Origin: Albifimbria verrucaria
Taxonomy: Eukaryota > Ascomycota > Sordariomycetes > Hypocreales > Stachybotryaceae
Length of the DNA stretch: 64,000 nucleotides
Reading direction: 5' to 3'
NCBI GenBank assembly: GCA_020081605.1
Contig: JAHREC010000045.1
Location: forward strand, 1,984,001-2,048,000
Position numbers and translations under genes: made by a program
Shown: piece by piece, positions 1 to 11,395 of the stretch
How the letters are laid out: every line of letters begins with the position of its first letter
Numbering within the stretch: position 1 is the stretch's first letter
The notes under the pieces: model-generated
Seen by the model: the letters and a program-made list of their open reading frames with translations, nothing else
Database searches by the model: none
Told to the model about the DNA's origin: nothing

Positions 1-536
1 GGGGTTAATCGTTGAGCGACCAAGGTTACGATTGAGGACTGTAGGAGTCAGCAAAGGCTGACTCTCCGTAACACAAGGAAATGGTCTTGCCTCATCATCA
101 GAAAGGCATAGTCTTTGTCGATACTATCGAGTAAACTCGTATAGCCCTCCCACAGTCACTGAGGAACAAATGCGAACCCTCATTTAGCCAGATCTAGGTC
201 ATGCCTTTAGTCTAGCTCAGAAAATTCGGCAAAAGAAAATCTTTCAGTGGCAAAGGTTAACAAGGTATGATGAATAGTAACTCGACAAATACATCACTAT
301 TTTGAAGACTATGTCCTAAATATCTTAGTTTACGAGCCACTCCATCGGAGCGGGTGCCTCTACGAAGGTCGGGACTGGTAGTGTGCAAGGCCCTGAATCC
401 TACTGGCCAAGTGCACTATTTGCTGTGGAGAATCTGACATTGGGCTATGGTAGAACATGACCAGGATAGTAGTGGGAATTAGCCGGGACCTTTACTTGAA
501 ATAATTAACGGCTGTAAAAATCCACAAAATATATCT
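1..536. other. 5' flank with no supported gene
   Basis: I see no gene here. Stop codons are frequent in all frames, no signal-peptide-like start is present, and the only function I can assign is the upstream region of the chitinase that starts at 612. Confidence 0.5.
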
Positions 537-543
537 TATAAAG
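537..543 (+). promoter_or_regulatory. TATA box candidate of the chitinase
   Basis: TATAAAG lies 69 nt upstream of the chosen chitinase ATG (612), a normal spacing for a filamentous-fungal promoter. It is assigned by position and motif only. Confidence 0.45.
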
Positions 544-611
544 TCTTCCAGTTGTGCAGTTCAAGTTGTAGTTGGGTCCATCCAGGCTTGTCTTCGATTC
601 TGTATCTCAAC

Positions 612-2447
612 ATGAAGTCCCTATTCGCCGGATTCGTCCCCTTAGGACTGCTGGGCTCGTTGGCTGCTGCTGATGTTGTGCGACCCCATGTTGCCAACGA
701 TGCTGCTGGTGCTTTGTCAAAGTGGCTAGAAGTGAGAAAGGGATACGGTAACGAATCAACTTTATTGTCGATGCGTCACAACTTGGGTGCACCACTCGCT
801 CGCAATACCATCATCAACTACAAGCGACAGAATGAGACCACGTCCATGTGTGGAATAGGATCCAAGGGAGGCAGCGTCAGCTGTGGTCTTGACTTATGCT
901 GCAGTTCTGGTAAGTGCTATACTGTTCCTTAAATGAGAACGACCAGCAGTCTAATTACAGTTGCATATAGGTGGTTGGTGTGGATCTAGTGAGGCTCACT
1001 GCATCGGATCTGAAGGCTCAAAATGCCAAGAAGGATTCGGTAAGTGTGAGATGGTTCAGCCAAAGTCTTGTGGTGAAGATTCTGGCACATCTCAGAAGCG
1101 CATGATTGGATACTACCAGGCCAACAACGTTCACAACCGCGCCTGCAACCGCATCTACCCCCAGGACATTAAGACGGATGAATTCACTCACCTTTACTGG
1201 GCCTTTGCCTCTATCAACCCTGAGACGTTTGTTCTTGAGGCTTGGGATGCGGCTGATGAGCAGCAGATGAAGGACTTTACCGCCCTCAAGGGCAAGGGTA
1301 GAGACCTACAGCCTTGGGTCGCAGTCGGTGGCTACGACTTTAGCAATGTCGATACGCCAACTCATACCACATGGAGTGACCTCTGCGCTGATGCCACCAG
1401 ACGTGCTTCTTTCATCGAATCTGTCGCTATCTTCATGGACAAGTACGGTTTCATGGGTATTGATCTTGACTGGGAGTTCCCTGTTGCACCTGAGCGAGGT
1501 GGCACGGATGCTGATGTTGCCAACCTTGTCCTTCTCCTCAAGGAAATGAGGGCTGCTTGGGGCCCTCAGTACGGTATCAGTATCGCTGTCCCTGCGGACT
1601 ACTGGTCCCTTCGCCAGTTCGACCTCAAGGGCCTCGAGCCATTTGTTGATCACATTGGCTTTATGTCCTACGATCTACGCGGGTCGTTCGATAGCAATGG
1701 TAACAGCTTGGACCCTGTTGTGCTTGGACAAGCCGATCTCCGTGAAATCGAAGAGAAGACCATTCCTTTGGCTTATGCTGAGATTGATCCTGAGAAGATT
1801 GTTCTGGGTATGGCCTTTACGGTCGTGGATACACGCTTGCCGATCCCGCCTGCAACACGTTCAACTGTCAATACAAGGGCCCTAGCAACCCAGGAAAATG
1901 CACTAACTCCGCCGGTGTCTTGTCACTGATGGAGATCAAGGAAATGATCAAGAATGGTGAGGCCACTTCGCGTCTCAACAAGGAAGCCGCCATGAAGGAG
2001 CTGATTTGGGACGACCAATGGGTCGCCTATGATGACGCTGAAACGATTGAACTGAAGAAGCTCTTCGCTAACGATCGATGCTACGGCGGTGTGATGGGAT
2101 GGAGTGTTGATTACAACGCCGGAGAGGAAGACCCTCAGGGTCCACCAGTGACCACTGATGGCACTTGTGGTCCTCAGAACGGCGGCACTGTTTGCGAAGG
2201 CAGTATTTACGGTGATTGCTGCTCACTGTCAGGCTGGTGCGGATCGAGTGAAGCTTACTGCGGTACTGACTGTGTCAGCGGCAAGTGCACAGAAGGAGGC
2301 GTCTCATCAAATGGTCGCTGTGGTGCTGGCTTCCGAGGAGCCATATGTGAGGGTTCAGTGTTTGGAGACTGCTGTTCGGCTGGTGGGTGGTGCGGATCGA
2401 CTCCAGACCACTGTGGTGCAGGATGTCAGAATGGTCTCTGCTCCTAA
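612..2447 (+). CDS. Secreted GH18 chitinase with three CBM18 chitin-binding modules (frame break)
   Basis: Endochitinase that would hydrolyse chitin outside the cell. Exons are 612-909 and 971-2447 (intron GTAAGT..ATAG). The ATG at 612 is chosen because it opens a signal peptide (MKSLFAGFVPLGLLGSLAAA). Order of parts: signal peptide, a cysteine-rich CBM18 module split by the intron, a GH18 barrel containing GIDLDWEFP with the catalytic Glu (about nt 1461-1487), then two CBM18 modules at the C-terminus (about nt 2164-2440), each with eight cysteines and a GWCGS or GGWCGS core. The first Asp of the usual DGxDxDxE motif is Met here. The frame breaks at the TTT run 1816-1818, just after LGMAF. 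Counting one lost base there, exon 2 closes exactly at the TAA at 2445. Read as given, the protein would stop at 1929, before the C-terminal modules. The likely role is nutritional, mycoparasitic or cell-wall remodelling; the sequence does not decide which. Confidence 0.9.
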
Positions 2448-3451
2448 CTATTGGTCGCTAGCATGGTGGCTGTTTTGTGAATAGTTGTCCACTAATAGCT
2501 AGGGGCAAGATAACATTCGTAAGGTTACTAAAGGAGACTGCAGTTCAGTGGACCTTAGTTCTGCAATGTAATTCTAGTCCATATATTGATATAGCATAGT
2601 GCCTATGATAGCACATAGATGACGAGTTATTCGAAAACATCGGAGGTGATGGTCAGTTTTGATACGACCTGAGAAATTATCTGATTGATTCATTGTTAAA
2701 AGCATATTAGAGGTGATGAACACGACCAAATGGATCAGTCTGAGACTGGCAGCTTTGGTCTGGAAGTAGCTGGTGAAACATCGAGCGCCCTTTGATCATG
2801 ATACAGTGACAGATACATGAATATTATATCATTCTGAATAGACGCCCAATATAAAGTTGAAATCACAGTGCGTAATGGCAGCTGTCACATCTTGCAGCAC
2901 GATAATTGGGATAAAGCAAATAATACCACATGCTCCTCATGTCTACCAACATGTTTTTAAAAGTTTCTGAAAGAATGTAGTGCCTCGTCACAAAGACATA
3001 TTTCTATACTGTTAAGTGGCTTCGGTTGCTGATCTATCGAGTAGACTATTCAGAGGTGTTGACTGTAACACTGGAGCATGTGCAGCAGACAAATTGTTCT
3101 TTAAGTCAGTTCCAAGGAGTATTCACCATCGAATCCAAAAGCACGGGCCTAAGGTAACATAGCGCAGTCCAACGTTGCCTTCGGGTCGCTGGTTAAGGGA
3201 TCGACCTGGATGATCGAACAGACGTGCTATGAGAAGCCTTTGCAGAGATCGTAAGGTCATTAGAAGAGAACTTCGAGAAATCATAGGCAGCGTTTATAGC
3301 AGCCATCGGACTGTTGGGATGTAGGTATGTATAAAGCTAGGCTACATAGTAAACGGAGTCGGAAAGGATGCCGTTGAAATGGAAGGCGCTCGAGTTGAAA
3401 ATATAACAGGATTTCAAGGAGACTGGCACGCGCAAGATAAAGGGCGATAAA
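2448..3451. other. Intergenic, AT-rich
   Basis: No gene supported. It holds the chitinase 3' region and AT-rich sequence of low coding quality. Around 3330-3450 there is fragmentary coding-like sequence that may belong to the pseudogene that follows. Confidence 0.4.
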
Positions 3452-3760
3452 ATGGAGGTTGCCCCGGCAGCTGACATGCTGGTCACTGGTTTTGCTAACC
3501 ATCTAGTGCTCAAAAGGGTTCGTTTCCACCAGGCCCGCCACATTGCTGGTGCCATCATCTGGAAGGCTGAGGAGCCTAGCATCTCGATTGTTGAGTTTAG
3601 CCTCGAGGACCTGAGGTAAGTGCCGCCTCTGTGCGAGGCCAATATTGCCGAGGGGTTTGACTTCTGAGGTGGCACGGAGAAGAGAACTTCAATTAGTGGT
3701 GGCACTAACAAGTACGGCGTGTGGACGCAGATTACGGCCTTTGAGGAGCAGATTGAATAA
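3452..3760 (+). pseudogene. Unidentified gene remnant, one frame with two in-frame stops
   Basis: A single frame from the ATG at 3452 to the TAA at 3758-3760 reads like protein over about 100 codons (MEVAPAADMLVTGFANHL at the start, GGTNKYGVWTQITAFEEQ near the end). It is interrupted by TAA near 3617 and TGA near 3665 without any frame change. Stops without indels differ from the homopolymer breaks in other genes of the window and fit C-to-T decay (CAA to TAA, CGA to TGA), though a GTAAGT at the first stop could instead be a splice donor. I do not recognise the family. Confidence 0.35.
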
Positions 3761-4101
3761 AACAGCGGTACGAAAATACGAATGATAGAAAGGATGGGAT
3801 CATGGACTCGGGATTGATGCTTGGAACTTGGGTGATTAGCTTGCTTAGAGAATTGGCTACCTTTCCCTTATAAAAGCTCATGGACACGGAGAACCAGAAA
3901 TCTTTGCGCAGTGTCAGAATATCTAGACGAATTCCATAGAAACTTCACGTTATGGCCCAAAATTATGAAAAGGAAAGAAAGTATTCCAAGGTAGAAATCT
4001 TAGACTCTAAATACTAAATAATTGTGCTCACTACTCCAATGCTTTCATCAGTCCTCGCTCCTTCAGCAACACCATAAATCATTCTATTCGTAGCCGCCAT
4101 T
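3761..4101. other. Intergenic
   Basis: Short AT-rich spacer between the remnant and the 3' end of the etherase-like gene. Nothing else is seen. Confidence 0.4.
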
Positions 4102-5064
4102 TTATTCGGCATTGCGCTCTAGCCAAGGCGCAGAAGCCTCCAGGAGTTTCTCATGAACTGAGCGGTCGCCGGTGCGGCTGACGATGGCCTCGTAGGCGGC
4201 ATCACCCAGGCGCTTGGTGAAGACGAGGAAGCCAACCCAGACAAAGTCAGCAAATCCGGGGTTCTTGCCGTCGAAGAAAGGACCCTCGGAGTTCTCCTTG
4301 AGCAGGGCAGTCAGCTTCTCCAGGGCTGGGCGGGCAGCATCGAAGGCCTGGGCACCACCCTTCTCGCGCTCAAAGTCGGCCAGAGAGGAAACACCAAGAG
4401 CAGCAGTTCGGGTCTTGTTCCAGTGGTTGACAGAGACGTCGTTGAGGATTTGGGTGGGGACAAGATTGGCAGCGTTGGGGAGTACGGCCAAGAAGACCTG
4501 ATTCACTAGATCATTGACCTTGGGGAGGCTGGGAGAGTCGAGACGTAGCGAAGGCTCAGGCTGGCGACGTTCAAGCTCGTCGGCAATCTTACGAGAGTCC
4601 ATGACCCACTTGCCATCGGGGAACTGGACGGTAGGGATGGAGTAGGGCCAGCCCTCCTGGTTGGGCTCGACACTAGAAGAAGACGTGTCAGTCAACGTGC
4701 TAAGGCGTGGGTGCCATTATAGAACAGTGATACATCGGGTTGAACGACAGGGGTTAGAGAAGGGTGTGCTTACTGAGGAGCAAAGGTTGGCTTCATCTGG
4801 CCATACTCGAGCTAGAATGTCATGGTCAGGCACTTGTCTTCGGTAATCGGAGCCGAGATCTGGTATACTTACCCATTCCATGCGATAGTCAATACCCTTA
4901 AAGTTAAGAGCCAAGCGACCTATTCAGAAGCCTTGTTAGTTGGTGTCTTTGGATAAAAGACGTGCGATTTAATTGAATGAGGAACATACCTTTCCATGCG
5001 TTCAAGGTCCAGGTGATTCTGGGGCCCTTGCTAGGAGATCGTAGAGAACAGCCTGTCCAGACAT
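4102..5064 (-). CDS. Beta-etherase/GST-like protein (frame break in exon 1)
   Basis: Cytosolic thioredoxin-fold protein of the GST superfamily, resembling fungal proteins with a LigE-type N-domain and a UstS-like C-domain. Exons on the minus strand: 5064-4990, 4919-4873, 4811-4774, 4672-4102. All junctions are GT..AG and the phases agree. N-domain landmarks are WTLNAWKG, ALNFKGIDYRMEW and IPTVQFPDGKWVMDSR with the fold's cis-Pro position. The C-domain is helical and ends in SAPWLERNAE. The start ATG at 5064 gives MSGQAVLYDL, but that frame and the WTLNAWKG frame differ by one base, so a base appears lost near 5031-5036 (GG run). With that base the exons sum to a whole number of codons. Fungal relatives act in glutathione conjugation or in pathway tailoring; the substrate is unknown. 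Confidence 0.75.
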
Positions 5065-7778
5065 TGTGGTGTTTGTGGAATTGGTGTTGAAGGATTGGGG
5101 TGGTGATTGGAATTGCTTTATGTTGAGGAGTAATTGTTGTGAAGCTGAAGATGCTGGTGATATTTCTCCTCAATAGTAGGAGGATTGTCTGTCTTTTATA
5201 ACATGGTTTTCAGGACTTGTTGGCATTTGTTTCCTAAGTCTCCGGCAATGTGATGCCTCTTGTTGATGCGGGCTTCGTGTGGAATCATGGTTACTCGCCC
5301 TCTCGGCAAGAAGCTGCAGCAAGACACAGTGAGGAGCCATATTACAGCTGCATGACAAACAACGAGAAGCGTTGAGCCGCTGTAATGGCCGCCATGTCGC
5401 AAGAGAGTGCCATCGATGGTCCTCAGCCCCACCTCCACCATATCCATGCGCCCTTCATGACATATCAGGCTTCTGCAAGGAGAATAGCTCGGTGGAGCCT
5501 GTTGGAATCTTTTGGCAAACTGCACGCAGGGTCTAAAGCATTAACACATTGACCGCTGTTTATTCACTATGCATATCGTATAAACTCGAAGAATACAGAA
5601 GTTTGCACAAGGGGTGAATTCGCAAGGCGTTCTCAACTTTAAGGTTGATCTATTTATGTATCATTACTTTTTATATTTTCTTTTATGTTTTTTCCTCCAA
5701 AACTAACTCATTGTAAAAAGTATCAACGACTGGAGTCCCTCTTAAATCTCTCAATTCTTCGATGTTATATTGCAGCTGCTGTGAGCAACCAATTACCCGG
5801 CATGATGCGTCTGACTCCGACGGCGCTCGGATGTCAATTGCTAGCCTATTGAAGCTTGCGTAAGATTCTAATTTCCCTCATATCATTTATCGTGGAGCCA
5901 ATATTTAGACTACTGCACCTCAAATGGATGTTGAATACGAATTTCCAACTTCTCAGACGGGTGTATGAGGGAGAAGACAAGCAAGATTTTTGTTTGCAAT
6001 GTGCCAATCACCACGCTGTGGCACTCTGCTGAGGGGCATTGAAGTTAGCGAACTTGCGCATCCCCACTGGGAGGAAGCAATCTGTTGGGTCTGATCTTTG
6101 ATCAAGAAACTGCTTCCCCTTTCCGTGTAATGATAACCAAACTGCGTGCGTATTGTGCAATTGATGTAATCCAATGTCTAATAAGAGATGTCTAGCATGT
6201 TGTTGTGAAGTGGTTGCATGATTCCAGATCCGCAGACGTTGAGTAATATCAGTCTGCATACTGGCCTCCCTTACCATGCTATTGATTGGTCATGAGTGAA
6301 TGGAAAGTCCTCGTGATTAACGGATACGTAACTACTTGCGGGACGGCGTGTGGCGTACGCAAAGTTGGCTTCGAGCTGGGGCGGATAGTGATGTGGCAAG
6401 CACTGGCAGGGCAATGCCGGCAAGACAAGCCAGCAAAAAGGAGGGTGGCAGCTGAGTGTCCCTGGATGTTCCGCCTTCTTTTGTTCTAAAGACTGATGGT
6501 GCCAGCGCCTAGCCCGAAGCGCGGCCTCCGCATGAATGTGTCCTCGAGGGCCATCTGGTGATTGCTAAAGGACAGAGTAGTAAGTTCAAAGATTTGTGTA
6601 AAGATAACCAGAGAGGCAACCACAGATCACAGAGCTAGCTATACTGAAAGATTGCTGGATTCAGGGTAGCAAGAGTTCCTGAGACCGAACAGTGGCCGTG
6701 CTCTGAATTCAGGGTGGCATGGGACTTCGATCGAGAGTGCTCAAGGTTATGAAGATGGCACTTAACCGGCCATCATTACTCACCTGATAGCGTTAAATTT
6801 AGTTTCGATGATCTTGGCCATAGCAACAAAGGCTTACCTCGATTTTTTACCAGTGGTATCAAGGTAAAAACCATGCTGATACTCTTAGGCTGCTCCCGGC
6901 AACGGTATTGTCAGGATGTAGCATTTATTAGTAGCCAAGATGTGGTGTGGAATCATTGCTAACCTGTGCTATACGTAGTTCCTGGGTCTCTTGCATAAAT
7001 CGGTCGAGTGACGCCCATTCGCAAGGCACTCCAACAATGACTCCGTCCCAGAATGGCGTAATGATCCACACCATTTTACCATAGACTAAGCCCCTGTCCC
7101 CAGGTTATATTGCTGATTGAGGCTTTCATTAGGATCATTGTTGTGGTAGATCATCTACTTGGACACCCCCACGGCTATTCAGCCATGTCTATGCACATAC
7201 CATTCCAATCTGCGCCATGGCCTCGGTAAACCCCATCCACTGGCGTCAAATTGTCTTACCCTTCATTCCGGTAATCTCACTCATGAGAGTGAGTTGACAA
7301 AGCTACAAGACGGCTGGCCTAAGAGTATGCAGCCCGGGATGTCTCACCTCAATTGTCTCAAGGACAGGCTTAGCCCTGCTATAATGTTGAGTCGTCACTT
7401 CGAGACTTGGCTCCTTTTCTCGGAGTCTCGGCACTTGTGGTGCTTGTTCCATAGCTCTTCATTCTCATCCCTATGAGCACGGCAGAAAGTAGCCGGATAA
7501 AGCTTTGGGATTGATGCGCAACACAGCAGTGCTACATGAAGACCTGTATCCAGCCTACGCAATCATGTCCTTGCCAACCCAAAATACATGTTTAACAAGC
7601 TTGCAAGGAATTCCTGCGCGCTTGACAGAAACAAAGGCTCGCATCTCTTAGCAGGACCGGATGATTTAAAATGCGGAAGGAAACAGCCTCCTCCTGCATG
7701 CCCTCTCCAATCTACATTATTCAAAGACTATTGATTTATGGAAGTCTCTTCAAATCGGAAGCTAACTCCCAAACAGCA
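5065..7778. other. Long intergenic region (2.7 kb)
   Basis: Open frames here are short, lack family motifs and overlap on both strands, so I call none. The left end is the promoter of the etherase-like gene and the right end that of the ZIP transporter. AT-rich tracts occur at about 5640-5710. Confidence 0.4.
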
Positions 7779-8830
7779 ATGGCTACCTCAAATTGCGGCT
7801 TGGCAGCTTTGGAATTGACACACCCTCGATTAAGAATTGCGTCTGTTTTTATAGTCTTGGCAGCATCGGGCGTAGGGGCTTTCACACCCATTCTGCTAGC
7901 CGAAAAGAGCAGAAATAATGCATCGCATTACATCGCTTTCTCCATTTGCAAATACATCGGCACAGGTGCCATCATAGCCACGGCTTGGCTGCACCTGTTG
8001 GCACCGGCGGCGGAAAAATTGGCGGATCCTGTCTTGAACCGAAACTGGGGACCTATCCCTGGGCCTCTGCTATCGGCCTGTGGACTGTGATGGTCATGCT
8101 TCTCTTGGAGATGCTGGCTAAACAGTCTTCATACTATGCCCGAACGTCTACTCGAACCACAGCGTCAGATGGATCCCAAGCTTATGAACCCGAGTCCATG
8201 GCTAGACGAGAGAGTCTTGGAAATGACAGTGATGGAGCAGGACAGCTGTCTATATACTTGACCGACTCGGTGAATAAAGAGCCTATCTCGAATAACAACC
8301 TAGCCATCCAAAACAAAGACCATCGTGCACACAACGCTGCGGTGCGCCGCGCCGATATGGCGAGCCAGTTACTGGTCATATCGATTCTTGAATTTGGCGC
8401 AGTATTCCACAGTTTCCTTGTTGGTCTCACGCTTGGTACAGCCAAGCACATTGTCATGTTGCTTGTTGTCCTTGTATTCCATCAAATCTTTGAAGGCCTG
8501 GGTCTAGGTGCTAGACTTGCTGTTGCGCCATGGCCTGCAAACCGGCACTATGTACCATACGTCCTGGCTGGCGTGTTTTCACTCGCCACGCCCATAGGTG
8601 TTGCCGTCGGCTTAGGAGTGCAACCGAAGAGTGCCGATACCCAAAAGCTTGTCGGTGGAATCTTCAGCGCTATCAGTGCTGGTATCTTGATGTACACGGG
8701 CTTGGTTGAGCTCTTCGCAAGAGAGCTCCTATTTGGAATGAGCACAGGTTCGCCACGGATGATCGCAATAGCATTTGGCTCTGTGGCTTTTGGTATGGCT
8801 GCAATGTCGCTGCTTGCAAAATGGGCGTAG
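7779..8830 (+). CDS. ZIP-family zinc/metal transporter (frame break)
   Basis: Plasma-membrane importer of zinc or a related divalent metal (ZIP/SLC39 family). Single exon. The ATG at 7779 begins just before the first membrane segment (LRIASVFIVLAASGVGAF). Diagnostic motifs are present: HSFLVGLTLG in the fourth and HQIFEGLGLGARLA in the fifth transmembrane segment carry the metal-ligand His and Glu residues. A hydrophilic loop at about nt 8130-8350 separates the two halves as in fungal Zrt proteins. The frame changes by one base at the CC run 8052-8053, after NRNWGP. Counting one lost base gives 351 codons including the stop. It lies tail to tail with the NRAMP gene, 538 bp away, so the two metal importers form a small physical pair. 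Confidence 0.88.
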
Positions 8831-9368
8831 TCACGTTAGCTCTTGGAGGTCGGTCCTGTTGATATTTGAAAGATGCGATTGAGATTTAGATTTAGCTAGA
8901 AGGGATGTTCTCGATGAATGGTAGAGCTTTATTTCTGGTTTATCTCGTCTGTACTACTGACACGATTGAGAAATGGGAAACGATCGCCTGTAAGCCAGCC
9001 CTGGCCGCTTTTGATGGCCCTCGATTTGCACAGAGCGGCGAGAGTGTCACTAGTTACTAATACGTGACTTTGGCGTAGACTCTGAAATATAAGACTTGTC
9101 ATGGTTAGAGAACGCATTATGGCGCAGTGTGTTGAAGCCTGCCCAAGTTGTAAGCGCGGGATGTTGAAAAACATGCATGTTTCGAACGAAAAGCCTTTCA
9201 GCGTCAACAGAAGCCAGTGCCCTTACTTCTGGACAACTAAAGGAAAGAATGGTAAGAATATTGAAGGATACGCCGCCCGTTACCATCCACATATGTGCGA
9301 CTTGCTGATTCGGTGGTCGCATGTGCTTCCTCTGATATCGTGGCTCATGTTAAATGCTTGCAAGCTGC
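8831..9368. other. Spacer between two convergent transporter genes
   Basis: 538 bp between the stop of the ZIP gene and the stop of the NRAMP gene, expected to hold both 3' ends. No gene or repeat is recognised. Confidence 0.45.
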
Positions 9369-11395
9369 CTAATGGCCAAGGCCTAGTAACACAAGATTGG
9401 CAACATTCAGAACTAAGATAATCAACCACACGAGGATCGCGAAGATAGCGGTATACCAGGAATTGGCGAAGGAAGTGCTGCCAGCCTGTTGCACCGGATT
9501 CTCACTGCAGTCATGGGCAAGTGCTCCAGTGCTACGATCATCCGCACTTGGAGCGACTACACTGTGCTTCACCGTCATATACTTGGCACGGCAGGTGAAA
9601 TAGATTAGCGGCGCCGACACGAACGGGAGAACAATGCTGAGAACGACCTGTGAAGCGTTGAGTGCGTTATTAAGCCCGGTTCGTCCAACCGCCGCTGCGA
9701 TGATAATGCTGGGAATGACGCTGATGCTCCGTGTGACGAGGCGACGGAGCCAAGGACGTATCCGCCAGCGCAACGCGCCCTCCGAGACCATCTGCCCACT
9801 AATGGTGCACACGATTCCTGCAGAGACACCAGAGAGCAGAAGCGACAGTGCGAAGATAACACCTGCTGTTGACGACACCGATTTTGATAGGAGCTCATGA
9901 ATGCTAAAAGGTCGGCATCCGGTGCGTTGGGGTTCTTGTAAAGGGATATGCCGGAAACGATGACAATCGCTGAGTTGACAAACAAAGCAAATGTGAAGAG
10001 AGTAAATCCTAACTCGAGAGTTGAGGTTCTATACGAATGTCGTATGGCTTTCAGGGAGGGGTATAGCACTCCTTGCCGTCCGAATCATCCTCATCTACAC
10101 ACGGCTGCCCGTGTTTTGGTACAAGGCCGTGTTTCTCATCATACTCTCTCAGGCGAGGTTGTACTATCCCAGAGCCAACATAGAGGCTGTGAGGCATAAC
10201 AGTCGCTCCTAGGATGCCACATGCCTGATACAGCCTTGTAATAAGAACGTTAGATTCAAGGAACAAAACAAGCCCGCGGCACACAATTCGCTTGACTCAC
10301 CCTTCTGATTGCGTGATGGCACTGGAGGGCAGGTACCCTCGGAAGACCCTCGCAACGCTAGTATCTTTGTCAAAAGAAAGCTGGATACAAAAGCATACGA
10401 CGACGCTAAGAACAGAGCCCGACGATGAAGTACTCAAAGACTCTAAGTCCTTTCATGGTCCCATGGGGCTGTAAAGAACAGCGTGATCATGACGTCGAGG
10501 ATGGAGATGGCACATCCTGCAACCAGAGGAATAGCAGGCACGAGTAGGTTCAAGCCTATGGCAAATCCAATCACCTATCAACACTTTGTTATGTGTGACA
10601 TCTTCGTAAGGTACAAGGCCTTCACGTACCTCAGCGATGTCTGTGGCAATGATGGCGGCCTCTGCAAAGAAATACAGAACATAATTCAACCAGCGAGGGA
10701 GAAAGAGGCGACATGCTTGAGCAAGATCCAATCCTGTCACAGTGCCGAGCTTGATGCATAATGTTTGTAGGAAAATGGCCACCAGGTTTGCCAGGAGAAC
10801 GACGAAGAGGAGCTTGAATTCAAAAGTAGCCCCGGCCGCTACGCCGGTGGAATAATTGCCGGGATCAACTAGAAAGTTAAAACGGTGTGTTAGGCGGACA
10901 TTGGCATGACTAGGCAGGCAACCGGTGTGAGTCCATACTGTATGCGACAGCAATTATAAAGCCTGGTCCAATGAAGGAACCGAACTTCATAATGCTGTTT
11001 TTCAGACGGCGACCCCAAGGGATCAGGCCGTCCCCTCCGTCACCTGCTTCACCACTCGAATGTGGCAAAGCAGGCGACACAGAGATAGGATGCAGAAATA
11101 ATAGGTCTTTCTGCAACCTTCCCTCCGGGCAAGTTGCTGGCCATCCTTCCAGCTTGCCCAGACTCCCCAGATGCCCAGACCCGGGCTCAGGCTCGGCTTG
11201 GATCGGCATCCCATATTGGCATGCCCGATCATCCGTAACAGAAGGATCTAGACCAGACCCCGAATACAGCCGTTTATTGGCGATACCGTTGAGGTCCGCA
11301 TTTGTGGTCAATTCAGGAGACAGAAATGGAGGATTCTGGTTGTAGCCCTCGAGCTCTTCCTCGTAGGGCTCATCAGTCCGGGATACCTTGTTCAT
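9369..11395 (-). CDS. NRAMP-family metal transporter, Smf-like (several frame breaks)
   Basis: Proton-coupled Mn/Fe importer of the NRAMP (SLC11) family. Exons on the minus strand: 11395-10939, 10868-10630, 10574-10301, 10234-9369. A soluble N-tail of about 120 residues precedes the first membrane helix. The metal-binding signatures are both present: DPGN in helix 1 (just after intron 1) and VMPHSLYVGS in helix 6 (exon 4). About eleven helices follow in family order, ending GLGH. Exon 4 has one-base breaks at 10057-10060 and 9906-9909. Exon 3 is odd: three frame changes within about 70 nt (about 10395-10470), at least one of which needs two bases. With these counted, every exon phase closes. 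This local pile-up could be poor sequence or real damage. The gene converges on the ZIP gene. Confidence 0.85.
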
